Source: Martelella mediterranea (GTDB taxonomy: Bacteria > Pseudomonadota > Alphaproteobacteria > Rhizobiales > Rhizobiaceae). From it: a DNA stretch of 64,000 nucleotides. The first letter of the stretch is position 1. Each line of letters opens with the position of its first letter. The notes below the pieces were generated by a model. The model did not search any database. It saw only the letters and a program-made list of their open reading frames with translations, and was not told the origin of the DNA. This document shows, in pieces, positions 32,801 through 41,144 of the stretch. The stretch spans positions 1-64,000 of the forward strand of contig NZ_JAINWJ010000016.1 of NCBI RefSeq assembly GCF_021021415.1. Reading direction: 5' to 3'. The translations under genes were made by a program, and so were the position numbers.

Positions 32801-33779
32801 GTTTCTCCGCGCCGGCGGCGTCGATATCAATGCCGCGCAAACGCAATGGTGCGCGGGCTTCGTCAATTCCGCCCTGGCGCAGGTCGGCATTGACGGCTCG
32901 GGCTCGCTGGTCGCGAACGCCTTCCAGAATTGGGGCGTTCAGGTCGATCCCACGAGCCTGATGCGCGGCGACGTTCTCTTGAACACGCGCGGCCTCGGCG
33001 CCGGCGAGATGGGCGGGCATGTCGGCCTTGCCACCGGCGCGTCGCGCCTGCTCGATAGCGGGCTGCAGCTTCAGATGCTCTCCGGCAACACGTCGAACGG
33101 CGTCGGCCTGACCTGGGCAAATGCCGCCGATCTTCAGGTCCGCCGCGCGACCGAAGCCGCCAATGCGCTTTCCGGCCTTGCCGGCAATGCAGGGGTCGCC
33201 ACCGATGGACTCGGCACGCTCGGAAACGGCCTCAACCAGTTCGGCGGACTTCTCTCCTCGTATCAGCCTTCGAGCGGCGGCGGCGGCGGTCTGCTTTCGG
33301 CGCTCGGCTCGCTCTTTGGCATCGGCGGCGGAACCTCGCAATTGGACATCGCGCGGGCGAACGTCCTCGCCGGAACAGCCGGGCTTTACGATCGCGGCGG
33401 CTATACGGGTCCCGGCGGCATTCATGAACCGGCCGGCGTCGTGCACAAGGGCGAAGTCGTCTGGTCGCAGAGCGATATCGCCCGCGCTGGCGGCGTGCGC
33501 GTGGTCGAGGCGATGCGGCTTGGCAAGCGCGGCTATGCCACTGGCGGCGTTGTCGAAAGCCTGCCCTTTTCCGCGCCAGCCTCGAACGACAATACCGATT
33601 CTTCGGCCCGGCCGACAATCGCGATCAGCATCTCGCTTGAGGGCGCTCAGGGCGATAGGGAGATCGAGCAGAAGTCGCGGCAGGCCGCCTATGCCGGCAT
33701 GAAGCAGGCGCTCGATGAATATGACGCGCAGTTCAATGACAAGGTCGCCGCCGCCGTCGATCGGCCGAGGTGGCGCTGA
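29814..33779 (+). CDS. Tape measure protein with embedded peptidoglycan hydrolase domain
   Basis: This gene encodes 1321 residues from ATG 29814, overlapping the chaperone stop. The N-terminal third has the tape-measure pattern (QNLTYQLFDIGQTAAMGMNP, IMAQQGPQIVQLYAGQGG) and a hydrophobic stretch near 215-240. The middle is long coiled coil rich in Glu, Ala and Arg with partly repeated blocks. Near residues 980-1110 is a CHAP/TIGR02594-like domain with catalytic Cys in TQWCAGFVNSALAQVG and His in MGGHVGLATG. A Gly-rich C-terminus follows. The length sets the tail length, and the hydrolase would open the cell wall at infection. Confidence 0.92.
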   Translation: MAQPMKASILLAVDNSDARRGLKETQSDFDATGAAARSAEPHVQRLVEATTGLGRAQSTNRNRGEDIAAYGAQLDGLRAKYNPLFAVTQRYKQEVAEIREAQRLGAISTDEMTAAISRQRQATLASIDAIKGRNTATALAGLPGLNDNGARFRRQNLTYQLFDIGQTAAMGMNPAMIMAQQGPQIVQLYAGQGGVNMALKDFGSILGGLTRLINPVTLGIGGLTAAVGLGAAAYGSYLSSTKAVETAASGLGRTVAGTAAEMQTSAEAGAAAAGISVAAARSMQTAFLRTGKIGSENFEKLIGLSDDFAATMGLATAEAGDALADLFSDPAKAADTLSRQYNLIDAATARQVRNLSAQNRLIEAQALILDQLPGKLADAGEASTRLGRAWKSMREDAANLFGAVGAGVNYMIDGPSDETRLERLREQQAELYERIRRPDDGLLAGAVRGQMYRDVAEIELQIGVLTSRLNDAEAKRAEAEARQRVTAASTIADASPALSTINQVEAYQNQIAALQSGIGSLTPADIDAGEGDRLNKALEAKERALDGLLTKQQRLNDLDRLDIQIANERNPVLQAELEARRKRLELQGQEIDQATADAEVQRAYDRVIESTIAGGKAQIDQINAETEIRAGLNAQVAAGALSAADANRILQEELQLRPMIAAAAEAEGEEKRRLEGIVTGLEEAYTAAAEEARAESNRDAIRTRQESIAGLKLQLALIGATSAERRRAIAVFEEQQKLTREGIALDSAAAQSRLGLAAAEAELATAIERAEASRDRALNHAESIEQLRAEAALIGASETARQRELAVLEEMQAIRREGLSIGGEEAQQRIQNVRVLADETSQLERMRDAWGEVKSAGESAIDAIFNFEDLKDGDFGSIFDNLTSSLGQTLMDLTINNPLKNNWLGTNYGTLGDVMNRPGGGLFSAFTGQSVGAMNVQAASVIVNGGIASGAGGLLSGFAANDNAAGLGGGLAASGVDKAFGLLGATESNGLSDINAFLRAGGVDINAAQTQWCAGFVNSALAQVGIDGSGSLVANAFQNWGVQVDPTSLMRGDVLLNTRGLGAGEMGGHVGLATGASRLLDSGLQLQMLSGNTSNGVGLTWANAADLQVRRATEAANALSGLAGNAGVATDGLGTLGNGLNQFGGLLSSYQPSSGGGGGLLSALGSLFGIGGGTSQLDIARANVLAGTAGLYDRGGYTGPGGIHEPAGVVHKGEVVWSQSDIARAGGVRVVEAMRLGKRGYATGGVVESLPFSAPASNDNTDSSARPTIAISISLEGAQGDREIEQKSRQAAYAGMKQALDEYDAQFNDKVAAAVDRPRWR

Positions 33780-34417
33780 TGATCCATCCGCTTGCCGCCA
33801 TCTTCGACCGTCTGCCGATTTCGGGCTTCGAGCTCGACATCAAGCGCAATGACGAATTGTCCGGACAGGGCTCCGGCGCGCTGCTCGGCGTCGAGCTCGC
33901 CCCGCCGCTCTGGACCGCGACGATCACGCTCGGCGATGCCCGCAACAACGAGCTGAAACAGGCAGCAGCCCTGATCCGCGCGCTTGGCGGCATGCGCGAC
34001 GCCTTCATGGTCTGCGATCCGACATCGCTCTGGCCTCAGGCCGACTTCAAGGGCGCGGCGCTCGCGGGCGCGAATGTCCATCTGCGCACGGTCGGCGCCG
34101 ATCGGTCGGTGGCGCAGCTTTCCGGTTTTCCGGCTGGCTATGTGATGACCGTCGGCGACAAGCTGCAGCTCACCGACGGCGCGCTTCTCAGCTATCACGA
34201 GGTCCGCGCCACGGTCGCCGCCAATGGCGCGGGCGCGATGAACCTTCCGGTCTTTCCGATGTTGCCTTTCTCGCTCACCGCTAATGCCGTGGTCACGCTG
34301 ATCCGCCCGGCCTTCGCCGCGATCGTTTCGCCGGGCGGCCACAAGCCCGGAACGGCCTCCTCGGCGCTGACGCGCGGCGCGCAAATCGAGATCATCCAGA
34401 AGAGGAAGCCGTCATGA
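33779..34417 (+). CDS. Distal tail-like protein
   Basis: This gene encodes 212 residues, starting at the ATG overlapping the tape measure stop. The pattern (LLGVELAPPLWTATITLGDA, AAALIRALGGMRDAFMVCDP, SLWPQADFKGAALAGANVHL) resembles distal tail proteins that follow the tape measure in GTA-like tail tips. It would form the ring joining the tube to the tip. Assignment comes mainly from position and beta-rich character. Confidence 0.75.
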   Translation: MIHPLAAIFDRLPISGFELDIKRNDELSGQGSGALLGVELAPPLWTATITLGDARNNELKQAAALIRALGGMRDAFMVCDPTSLWPQADFKGAALAGANVHLRTVGADRSVAQLSGFPAGYVMTVGDKLQLTDGALLSYHEVRATVAANGAGAMNLPVFPMLPFSLTANAVVTLIRPAFAAIVSPGGHKPGTASSALTRGAQIEIIQKRKPS

Positions 34418-35043
34418 TCTATGCCGATCAGGCGATCATCGCGGCGCTGGAGAACGCCGCCGAGAACGGGCTCTCGGAGCGCAAGCTCGTCTATGTCCAC
34501 GCCCGCGATCGCGTCACCGGCCTTGTCACGGGAATGGGCGTCTGGGCGGGTGATGAGGACCTTTCGATAGCCGTCGCCTCCGGCCTGACGGGCGCTGCCG
34601 AGACGCGCGCCTATTATGGTGGCGGCACGCTGATCGATGTCGGCAATATCGTCTGCGCCACTGACATGACCATCCGGCCACTGACGATCCGCCTGTCGCA
34701 GATCGCCGACGTCGCCCAAGCCTTGTTGCGCACGCTCGATATCCGGCTCGCCCGCGTCGAGGTCCACACGCTCTATCTCGATCCGGCCACCGGCGCGATG
34801 ATCGGCTCGCTGCTCGATTTCGTTGGCGAGGTCGACAAGGCCCCGCTTTCGACGCCGGCCGCTGGCGACGAGGGCGCGATCGCGCTCACCTGCGTACCCG
34901 ACCTGATGTCGATGCTCACCCGCATCAATCCCCGCAAGAGCTCCTACGAGGACCAGAAGGCGCATGCAAACGGTGACGAGTGGTCGCTCTACGCCTCGAC
35001 CGCCGGCGACTGGACGATCTGGTGGGGGCAGAAAGGCGAATGA
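34414..35043 (+). CDS. Tail tip hub protein (DUF2163-like)
   Basis: This gene encodes 209 residues. The sequence KLVYVHARDRVTGLVTGMGV, WAGDEDLSIAVASGLTGAAE and LRTLDIRLARVEVHTLYLDP, with the C-terminal SLLDFVGEVDKAPLSTPAAG, fits the DUF2163 family of the GTA/siphovirus tail tip. It lies between the distal tail gene and the NlpC-like gene, the same order as in rhodobacterial gene transfer agents. Confidence 0.83.
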   Translation: MIYADQAIIAALENAAENGLSERKLVYVHARDRVTGLVTGMGVWAGDEDLSIAVASGLTGAAETRAYYGGGTLIDVGNIVCATDMTIRPLTIRLSQIADVAQALLRTLDIRLARVEVHTLYLDPATGAMIGSLLDFVGEVDKAPLSTPAAGDEGAIALTCVPDLMSMLTRINPRKSSYEDQKAHANGDEWSLYASTAGDWTIWWGQKGE

Positions 35044-35471
35044 CCATGCTCGATCTGACACGACGGCCCGACTGGCGGCCGAGGCTGTTCGCATTTGTCT
35101 CCGGCCTGAAGGCGCTGCGCTTCAGGTGGGGCAGCGATGATTGCTACGTCACGCTTGCCGCCGGCGCGGTCGAGACCATGACCGGCGCGGATCCGGCCGC
35201 GCCGCTTCGCGGCCGCTATCATGATGCTGTCAGCGCCGGGGCACTGCTGGCCGAACTGGGCCACCAGGACCTTTCCGGCCTGATGCGCTCCATGATGCCC
35301 GAAACGCCGATCGCCATGGCCCGCATCGGCGACATCGCGTTCGTTGCCGACGATAACGAGGTCGGCGGCGCGCTGGGCGTTGTAATTGGCGCGCGGATCG
35401 TCGTGCTGCGCCAGATCGGCACGGGCACCATGCCGCTGCTTGCCGCTCAAACGGCCTTCAAGGTGGGCTGA
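35040..35471 (+). CDS. DUF6950/NlpC-like tail tip protein
   Basis: This gene encodes 143 residues from ATG 35040 (an in-frame ATG at 35046 is also possible). FVSGLKALRFRWGSDDCYVT has the Trp and Asp-Cys seen at the active-site Cys of NlpC/P60-like proteins, followed by LAAGAVETMTGADPAAPLRG. The C-terminal part has RIGDIAFVADDNEVGGALGV, where the usual His seems to be replaced, so a structural or regulatory role is as likely as hydrolysis. The gene order matches GTA tail tips. Confidence 0.78.
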   Translation: MTMLDLTRRPDWRPRLFAFVSGLKALRFRWGSDDCYVTLAAGAVETMTGADPAAPLRGRYHDAVSAGALLAELGHQDLSGLMRSMMPETPIAMARIGDIAFVADDNEVGGALGVVIGARIVVLRQIGTGTMPLLAAQTAFKVG

Positions 35472-38101
35472 TGCGCGTTAAGACCCTCCTCACGCTTATT
35501 GCTTTTCTGACGCTCGGAGCCGCGCCGGCGCATGCCGCGCCGGTGTTCGGCGCGGTCATCGGGATATTTCAGGCGGTCGGCGCGTTCGCGGCGTCGAGCT
35601 GGATCGGAGGGCTGATCGTCAATGTCGCCTTCGGCGCGGTCACCAATCTGATCTCCCGCGCCTTCGCCGGAAAGAAGAAATCCGGCCAGCAAAGCTTCGG
35701 CGTCAAGCTCTCCATGGAGACCGGCGACGACAAGCCGCTGTCGGTCGTGGCCGGCCGATCGGCCACCGCCGGCAAGCTCAAATATTGGGGCACGTGGGGC
35801 AATGATGGCGAGACGCCGAACGCCTATCTGACCAAGGTGCTGGAGATCGGCTCCCTGCCGTCCTTCGCCGGCGGCCAGGCGCTTGAGCATCTCTGGATCG
35901 ACAGCGACAAGTGCACGATCCTTTACGGCGAGTCCCACGGCGACGGTCGCGGCTATCCGATTTCGGAGTTTCGTAAGGACGGCAAGGATCACGCCTGGGT
36001 GCGTTATCTCGATGGCGCCCAGACGGAGGCCGACGCCTTTCTGCTCGCAAAGTTCGCCAACGTCGAAAAGCCCTATCGTCCGTCCATGATCGGCCGGGGC
36101 AAACAGGCCGTCATCGTCACGTTCCGCAAGAACGACGATCTCTTTTCCGGCAATCCGGCCGTGCTCGTCGAACCGCCGCCGCTGCCCTTCTACGACCTGC
36201 GCTTCGACGATACCGTCGGCGGTTCCGGCCCGCAGCGTTTCGACAATCCCGCGACCTGGACGCCCACGCTCAATCCGGCGGTGATCGCCTACAACATCGC
36301 GCGCGGCATGCGGCACGCCGGCGGCTGGCTTTACGGCGGCCAGAATGTCGAGGCGCTCCGGCTTCCGCCGTCCGACTGGATGGCGGCCGCCAATGAATGC
36401 GACATGGCGGCACACGGCACGCCGCAATATCGCGCTGGCATCGAGATCGACGTCAGCGCCGAGCCGCTCGACGTGCTGGAGCAGTTCCGGCTTGCCTGCA
36501 ACGGCATCTTCGTCGAGGGCGGCGGCGTGCTGAAACTTGCGGTCGGCGGGCCGGGCGCGGCCGTCTATGCCTTTACCGACGCCGACGTGATCATCACCAA
36601 GCCGCAGCAGCTCGATCCCTGGCCGTCGCTGTCAGACACCCACAACACGATCTCCGCCTCCTATCCCGAACCGGGCGACAAATGGGCGCGCAAGGACGCG
36701 CCGGAATATGCCCAGGACGCGGCGGTTGCCGCCGATGGCCGCAGCCTGGCGCAATCGGTGACGTTTGCCGCCGTGCCGTGGTCGGAGCAGGTTCAGCATC
36801 TGCAAAAGACCATGATCGAGGACGGCCGGCGGATGCGCGTTCACACCCTCGTTCTGCCCCCGCCCTCGCGCCTGCTTGAAGCCGGAGACGTGATCGCCTG
36901 GACGAGCGCGCGCAACAATTACCAGGACAAGGCTTTCCAGATCACCACGCTGACGCGCCTGCCGGGCTCGCTCAGCCAGGTCACGATCAAGGAGATCGAT
37001 CCCGCCGACTACGATCCGCCGGCGATCGTCATTCCGCCGACGACCGGCCTGCTCGGCCGGGGAACGCCGCCGGTGCAGATCATGAAGGGCTGGACCGTGG
37101 AGCCCGCCTCCATGGCCGATGGCAATGGCGTCGGCCGGCTGGCCGCGATCAAGGTCTCCTGCGGCGCGGGCATTGATGGCGTGACGGCCGTCGTCGTGCA
37201 GGTGCGGGTCCGCGACACCGGACAGATGCTGTTTTCCGGACATACGACGGCCTATGAGGAACCCTATTCCTGGCTGATCGGCCCGCTTCCGTCCAAGACA
37301 TGGGTCGAGGCGCGCGGCCGCTTTATTTCCGATCTCGTGCGGAACCAGTCATGGTCCGACTGGCTGGAAGTCGAGACGCCGAATGTCATGGAGGACCTTG
37401 GCGTCAGGCTGGATACCGTCGGCGAGGATGTCCGCAAACGCTTCGAGGAGCTACAGGCCGATCTCGACCGCACGATCAGGCGCTCGTCAGAACTTGCCGC
37501 GGCGCTTTCGCTGCAAGGGTCCGTCGGCCTTCTCGACCGTCAGGTCTTGCGCCAGCAGAGCGGCGAGGCGCTGGCGCAGATCATCGAGGAAAAGCTGGTG
37601 CGCGCCAGCGAGGATGAGGCGCTTGCCCAGACGCTTGAACTTGTCGGCGCCGAGATCGTCGACGTCTCGGCATCGGTTGTCGAGGAACGCCAGGCGCGGG
37701 TGACGGCCGACGAGGCGATCGCGCAGCAGACATCGGCCGTGACCGCGCTGCTGAACGAGAACTTTGCGGCCGGTCAGGTGAAGTTCGCAGCAACCGCCAA
37801 TCAGAGCGGCGTCAATGCCCGCTTCTCCGTCCTTCTGAGAGCCGGCACGAACAGCGGCTATCACGAAAGCGGCCTCTACCTCGAAATTTACACCGAGGGC
37901 GGCGTTCAGCGCTCGCGCTTTGCCGTCAACGCCGACCAGTTCGTGGTGCTCAACAATGGCCAGCGCCCCTTCCTGTTCGAAGGCGGCGTCCTGAAGCTCA
38001 ACGCCAGCCATATCGGCACGATCGTCGCCGGGCTGTTGCGCGGTTCCAGCGGCAAGACGCGGCTCGATCTCGACAATGACTACCTTTCGGTGAGCGACTG
38101 A
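35471..38101 (+). CDS. Tail tip/host-recognition protein (gpJ-like)
   Basis: This gene encodes 876 residues. The N-terminus reads like a signal or membrane segment (RVKTLLTLIAFLTLGAAPAH) and a second hydrophobic stretch follows, as often seen in phage tip proteins. The central part (AANECDMAAHGTPQYRAGIE, PLDVLEQFRLACNGIFVEGG, DVIAWTSARNNYQDKAFQIT) has the pattern of gpJ-like tip attachment proteins. Residues ~640-760 are coiled coil, and the C-terminal ~110 residues (VKFAATANQSGVNARFSVLL) look like a DUF1983-like fibre tip domain. It should be the main host-binding platform. Confidence 0.87.
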   Translation: MRVKTLLTLIAFLTLGAAPAHAAPVFGAVIGIFQAVGAFAASSWIGGLIVNVAFGAVTNLISRAFAGKKKSGQQSFGVKLSMETGDDKPLSVVAGRSATAGKLKYWGTWGNDGETPNAYLTKVLEIGSLPSFAGGQALEHLWIDSDKCTILYGESHGDGRGYPISEFRKDGKDHAWVRYLDGAQTEADAFLLAKFANVEKPYRPSMIGRGKQAVIVTFRKNDDLFSGNPAVLVEPPPLPFYDLRFDDTVGGSGPQRFDNPATWTPTLNPAVIAYNIARGMRHAGGWLYGGQNVEALRLPPSDWMAAANECDMAAHGTPQYRAGIEIDVSAEPLDVLEQFRLACNGIFVEGGGVLKLAVGGPGAAVYAFTDADVIITKPQQLDPWPSLSDTHNTISASYPEPGDKWARKDAPEYAQDAAVAADGRSLAQSVTFAAVPWSEQVQHLQKTMIEDGRRMRVHTLVLPPPSRLLEAGDVIAWTSARNNYQDKAFQITTLTRLPGSLSQVTIKEIDPADYDPPAIVIPPTTGLLGRGTPPVQIMKGWTVEPASMADGNGVGRLAAIKVSCGAGIDGVTAVVVQVRVRDTGQMLFSGHTTAYEEPYSWLIGPLPSKTWVEARGRFISDLVRNQSWSDWLEVETPNVMEDLGVRLDTVGEDVRKRFEELQADLDRTIRRSSELAAALSLQGSVGLLDRQVLRQQSGEALAQIIEEKLVRASEDEALAQTLELVGAEIVDVSASVVEERQARVTADEAIAQQTSAVTALLNENFAAGQVKFAATANQSGVNARFSVLLRAGTNSGYHESGLYLEIYTEGGVQRSRFAVNADQFVVLNNGQRPFLFEGGVLKLNASHIGTIVAGLLRGSSGKTRLDLDNDYLSVSD

Positions 38102-38541
38102 TGGCGACGCGATTTCTCATGACGGCCGGCCGCATCCTGCTGACCAAGTCGGGGTATGACGCCTATGACGGCGGGATTTCCGATCGGCACAAGCTGTTTG
38201 ACTCCAACTGGAATTTCTCGGGCGTGCTGATCGCGGCCGGGACCGTCACGGACCCGGCGCCGGTCAACGGAAACGACGGCCTGACCTCGACATCATCGCC
38301 GCTTCTCATCCATTTCCCCTCGCCCGGCTATGTGCCGGCCGCCTATGTCACGTTCGAGAACCAGGGCGCGAGCACGCCTTATGACGGCGCGGGCTTTGGC
38401 GAGCTGCGGGTCGAAGACAGCACAGTCGAGGACGGCTCCAGGGTCTATGCGGATCGGCTCGAGCTTTCCCGGCCATCGATCTCCGGCGGCGGGTATCGCA
38501 GATATCGCGGCCTGATCCACTATCGCGTGTTCGGGGTCTGA
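38101..38541 (+). CDS. Tail tip accessory protein, paralogue 1
   Basis: This gene encodes 146 residues. It overlaps the tip protein stop by one base (TGATG). The N-terminal part TRFLMTAGRILLTKSGYDAY resembles the starts of the next two genes. The remainder is beta-rich (GYVPAAYVTFENQGASTPYD, GGGYRRYRGLIHYRVFGV). It is probably a virion surface protein. I recognise no named family. Confidence 0.65.
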   Translation: MATRFLMTAGRILLTKSGYDAYDGGISDRHKLFDSNWNFSGVLIAAGTVTDPAPVNGNDGLTSTSSPLLIHFPSPGYVPAAYVTFENQGASTPYDGAGFGELRVEDSTVEDGSRVYADRLELSRPSISGGGYRRYRGLIHYRVFGV

Positions 38542-38543
38542 CG

Positions 38544-39014
38544 ATGGCAAGACGCATCATCATCGGCAGGCATCCGGGCTTCGGCGTTGCCGGCGCGTTT
38601 TTGAGCCGGCCCGGCGACGACGTCGTCAACCCGACCGGCGCGCTGCTGCTCGACTCCCGTTACCAGAATGTAGCCGTGCATGCCGAGGGACGCTTTCGCA
38701 TGGGCCGCACCACTGGCAACGGCTACTCGACATGGTGGGCAACGGTCAATTTTCCCGACCTTGGCTATAGGCCGCTGTTCTACGGGTCGATGACCTACGC
38801 CAATCCGCACAACGCCAACGCGGTTCCGGTCGACTCCAGCTATTACCCGACAAGCAGTTGCGTCAATCGCGACACGACCCTCGGCGAGGTCCCGTTTTCC
38901 TTCGGCGTCTGGCTGGAGAACAACTGGACGATTAAGGCCAAGGCTTACGCCGACACCGGCCCGCGCAACGCGGATTTCGACTTCTATTACATCATCCTGA
39001 AGAGGGCGACATGA
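38544..39014 (+). CDS. Tail tip accessory protein, paralogue 2
   Basis: This gene encodes 156 residues. It begins ARRIIIGRHPGFGVAGAFLS and then RPGDDVVNPTGALLLDSRYQ, a motif shared with its neighbours. The rest is rich in Tyr, Trp, Asn and Thr (NGYSTWWATVNFPDLGYRPL, SSYYPTSSCVNRDTTLGEVP), suitable for glycan or receptor contact. Separation from the previous gene is two bases. The function is unknown. Confidence 0.65.
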   Translation: MARRIIIGRHPGFGVAGAFLSRPGDDVVNPTGALLLDSRYQNVAVHAEGRFRMGRTTGNGYSTWWATVNFPDLGYRPLFYGSMTYANPHNANAVPVDSSYYPTSSCVNRDTTLGEVPFSFGVWLENNWTIKAKAYADTGPRNADFDFYYIILKRAT

Positions 39015-39388
39015 CGCGGCGGGTGTTCATCGGCAATGACAATGGCGCGTTCCGCTTTCGCGTCTCGATGCCCGGTCACGATGCGCTGACGGCGGCAGAC
39101 CAGCATCTGACCATCAAGGAAGGCATGCGGCCGCTGACGCCAAAGGAGGTGGTGACCGCCTGGGTTGCCGCACGCTCCTCCGGCGGCCCGCCCTCCACCG
39201 TGATGATCAACACGGCAAAAGACTACGCGCTGCCGCCCTTCATCGTGCTCAAGGCAACGGACAACACCATTCCCGGCGAGAAGACCTTCTACGCCCGCTT
39301 CGAGCCCTATTACGACCGGCTCAGGCTCTACAACATGCTCGGCCGGCCGCTGACCATCTCCGCATTCATCTTCGACGAGGTTATCTGA
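39011..39388 (+). CDS. Tail tip accessory protein, paralogue 3
   Basis: This gene encodes 125 residues, overlapping the previous gene by ATGA. The start TRRVFIGNDNGAFRFRVSMP and GHDALTAADQHLTIKEGMRP share with paralogue 2 the pattern RR-x2-IG-x3-G-x-F and PG-x-D. Like the other two it is beta-rich and ends directly before the collar fibre gene. It likely decorates the tip or fibre base. Confidence 0.65.
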   Translation: MTRRVFIGNDNGAFRFRVSMPGHDALTAADQHLTIKEGMRPLTPKEVVTAWVAARSSGGPPSTVMINTAKDYALPPFIVLKATDNTIPGEKTFYARFEPYYDRLRLYNMLGRPLTISAFIFDEVI

Positions 39389-40326
39389 TGACCGCTTACG
39401 CCACAGGCACAATCACGCTCACCAATGGGTCGGCCGCCGTCACCGGAACCGACACCGGCTGGGCCACGGCTCTGGTCAAGGGTGGCGTCATCTATCCGCA
39501 GGCGGCTGGAAACCCGCTGCCGATCGCAAGCGTCGACAGCGACACGACGATCACGGCCGCGACGGAGTGGGTCGGCGCTTCCGGGACCTATGCCTACGCG
39601 CTGGCACGGCAGGATGACGCCAATCAGGTGATCGCCAATGCGGTGGCGCTGGCGGACTATATCCGGCGGCTCGATAACGCCGCGCTTTCCGCGCTCTCCG
39701 GCCTCGTCCCGGCGGCCGACAAACTGCCGTACTTCAGCGGCGAAGGCTCCGCCGCGCTCGCGACGATCACGACATTTGCCCGGACCCTTCTATCACAAAC
39801 CGACGCCGCCGAGGTGATGACCACGCTGGGCATAACTGCTTTCGCCGGGACCCTGCTGGGTGATCCCGATGCGTCGACGATGAGGCAGACGCTTGGCCTT
39901 GAGAAGCAGGCGGCAGGCCAAGTCGCGTTCTTCGGAATGACAACGGCGCCGACTGGCTGGTTGAAGGCAAATGGCGCGGCGGTGTCCCGCACGTCTTATT
40001 CGGCATTGTTCGCGGTGATCGGGACCACGTTCGGCGTCGGCGATGGCGCGGCGACCTTTAATCTGCCCGATCTGCGCGGTGAGTTCATCCGAGCCTTCGA
40101 CGACGGGCGTGGCGTCGACAGCGGACGGTTGTTCGGCAAGTGGCAACCGGACGAAATGAGGTCGCACACTCACACGACGCAGATCGCCAATCAGGGTGGC
40201 GGCGCTACCCGTTGGATAGCCCCAAACTCCACGGACGGCTCCGTGGCCTTTCTCAATACCGGTGCTTATGGAGGCTCCGAAACGCGTCCTCAGAACCGGG
40301 CCTTGCTCGCATGCATCAAATACTGA
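39388..40326 (+). CDS. Tail fibre with C-terminal phage collar domain
   Basis: This gene encodes 312 residues. The N-terminal ~90 residues are beta-rich (TGTITLTNGSAAVTGTDTGW). The C-terminal part from ~180 is a tail collar domain: FFGMTTAPTGWLKANGAAVS, YSALFAVIGTTFGVGDGAAT, FNLPDLRGEFIRAFDDGRGV and QPDEMRSHTHTTQI, with the closing ETRPQNRALLACIKY. The HTH motif ('SHTHT') is typical for metal-binding fibre tips. It contacts the host surface. The next gene encodes its presumed assembly partner. Confidence 0.9.
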   Translation: MTAYATGTITLTNGSAAVTGTDTGWATALVKGGVIYPQAAGNPLPIASVDSDTTITAATEWVGASGTYAYALARQDDANQVIANAVALADYIRRLDNAALSALSGLVPAADKLPYFSGEGSAALATITTFARTLLSQTDAAEVMTTLGITAFAGTLLGDPDASTMRQTLGLEKQAAGQVAFFGMTTAPTGWLKANGAAVSRTSYSALFAVIGTTFGVGDGAATFNLPDLRGEFIRAFDDGRGVDSGRLFGKWQPDEMRSHTHTTQIANQGGGATRWIAPNSTDGSVAFLNTGAYGGSETRPQNRALLACIKY

Positions 40327-40338
40327 CGGGAGGCTTTC

Positions 40339-41001
40339 ATGAAGATCTATCATTTCAGCGCGGCGACCGGCGAGTTTCTGGGATCGGGTCAAGCCGATGC
40401 CGATCCGCTGGAGGAAGGCCGCTTCCTCGTGCCCGCAAATGCCGTGACCATCGCGCCACCCGCCGCAGGGCCGCATGAGGCAAGCGTATTTTCCGACAGT
40501 CGATGGAGCCTCGTTGCGGATTATCGCGGACAGACATGGTTCGACGAGAATGGCAACGCCGTCGAGGTCGAAAGCCTGGGTGATCCGGCCGAGCTCGGAT
40601 TGCTTGCGGAGAAGCCGGTCGTCTCCCCGTCGCCGCTGACGGTTGATGAGCTGGCCGCCTATGCCCGCGACCTCTCCTGGCGCATCCGCGTCGCCGGCAC
40701 GGATATCAATGGCGTCCGGGTCAGATGCGACGACGGCGCGATTGCGCTGATCAACGGCATGGCGATGCTAGCCCGGCAGGACGAGGCGCGTACCTTCAAC
40801 TTTGATACCGGCGACGGGATGGTGAGCCTGTCGGCCGCCGAGGCGATCGCACTGGCGACGGCCGTCGGCGAATTCGTGCAATCGACCTTCGATCGGCGGG
40901 CGGCGGTGCTTGCCGCGATCGCGGACGGTTCCGTTACCGATACGACCGCCATCGATGACGCCTTTGCTGATCTGGCGGCGGCGTGGCCTACGCAAGCATA
41001 G
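40339..41001 (+). CDS. Fibre-associated protein with DUF4376-like domain
   Basis: This gene encodes 220 residues. The first ~60 residues (KIYHFSAATGEFLGSGQADA, DPLEEGRFLVPANAVTIAPP) are common to tail fibre assembly proteins. The C-terminal ~110 residues (LAAYARDLSWRIRVAGTDIN, LINGMAMLARQDEARTFNFD) resemble DUF4376. It stands right after the fibre gene, the usual place for a fibre chaperone or a second fibre piece. Confidence 0.8.
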   Translation: MKIYHFSAATGEFLGSGQADADPLEEGRFLVPANAVTIAPPAAGPHEASVFSDSRWSLVADYRGQTWFDENGNAVEVESLGDPAELGLLAEKPVVSPSPLTVDELAAYARDLSWRIRVAGTDINGVRVRCDDGAIALINGMAMLARQDEARTFNFDTGDGMVSLSAAEAIALATAVGEFVQSTFDRRAAVLAAIADGSVTDTTAIDDAFADLAAAWPTQA

Positions 41002-41144
41002 CAGGCAGGTGGCCATGGCCTCACGGCCATGGCGCGGCGGGGTCTAGATTGGCGTCATGACCCGCCGGGCAGCACTATACGATAACCGCCACACCCGCAC
41101 CCCGAAGGGCCCGCGCTTTGTGGCTGAGTCGTGAGATATTTGAA

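Noticed and set aside
31212-33446. A 744-codon open frame on the minus strand inside the tape measure gene
   Set aside because: It is the antisense shadow of a high-G+C gene: no ribosome site, no recognised domain, and the plus-strand protein has clear tape-measure and hydrolase motifs.
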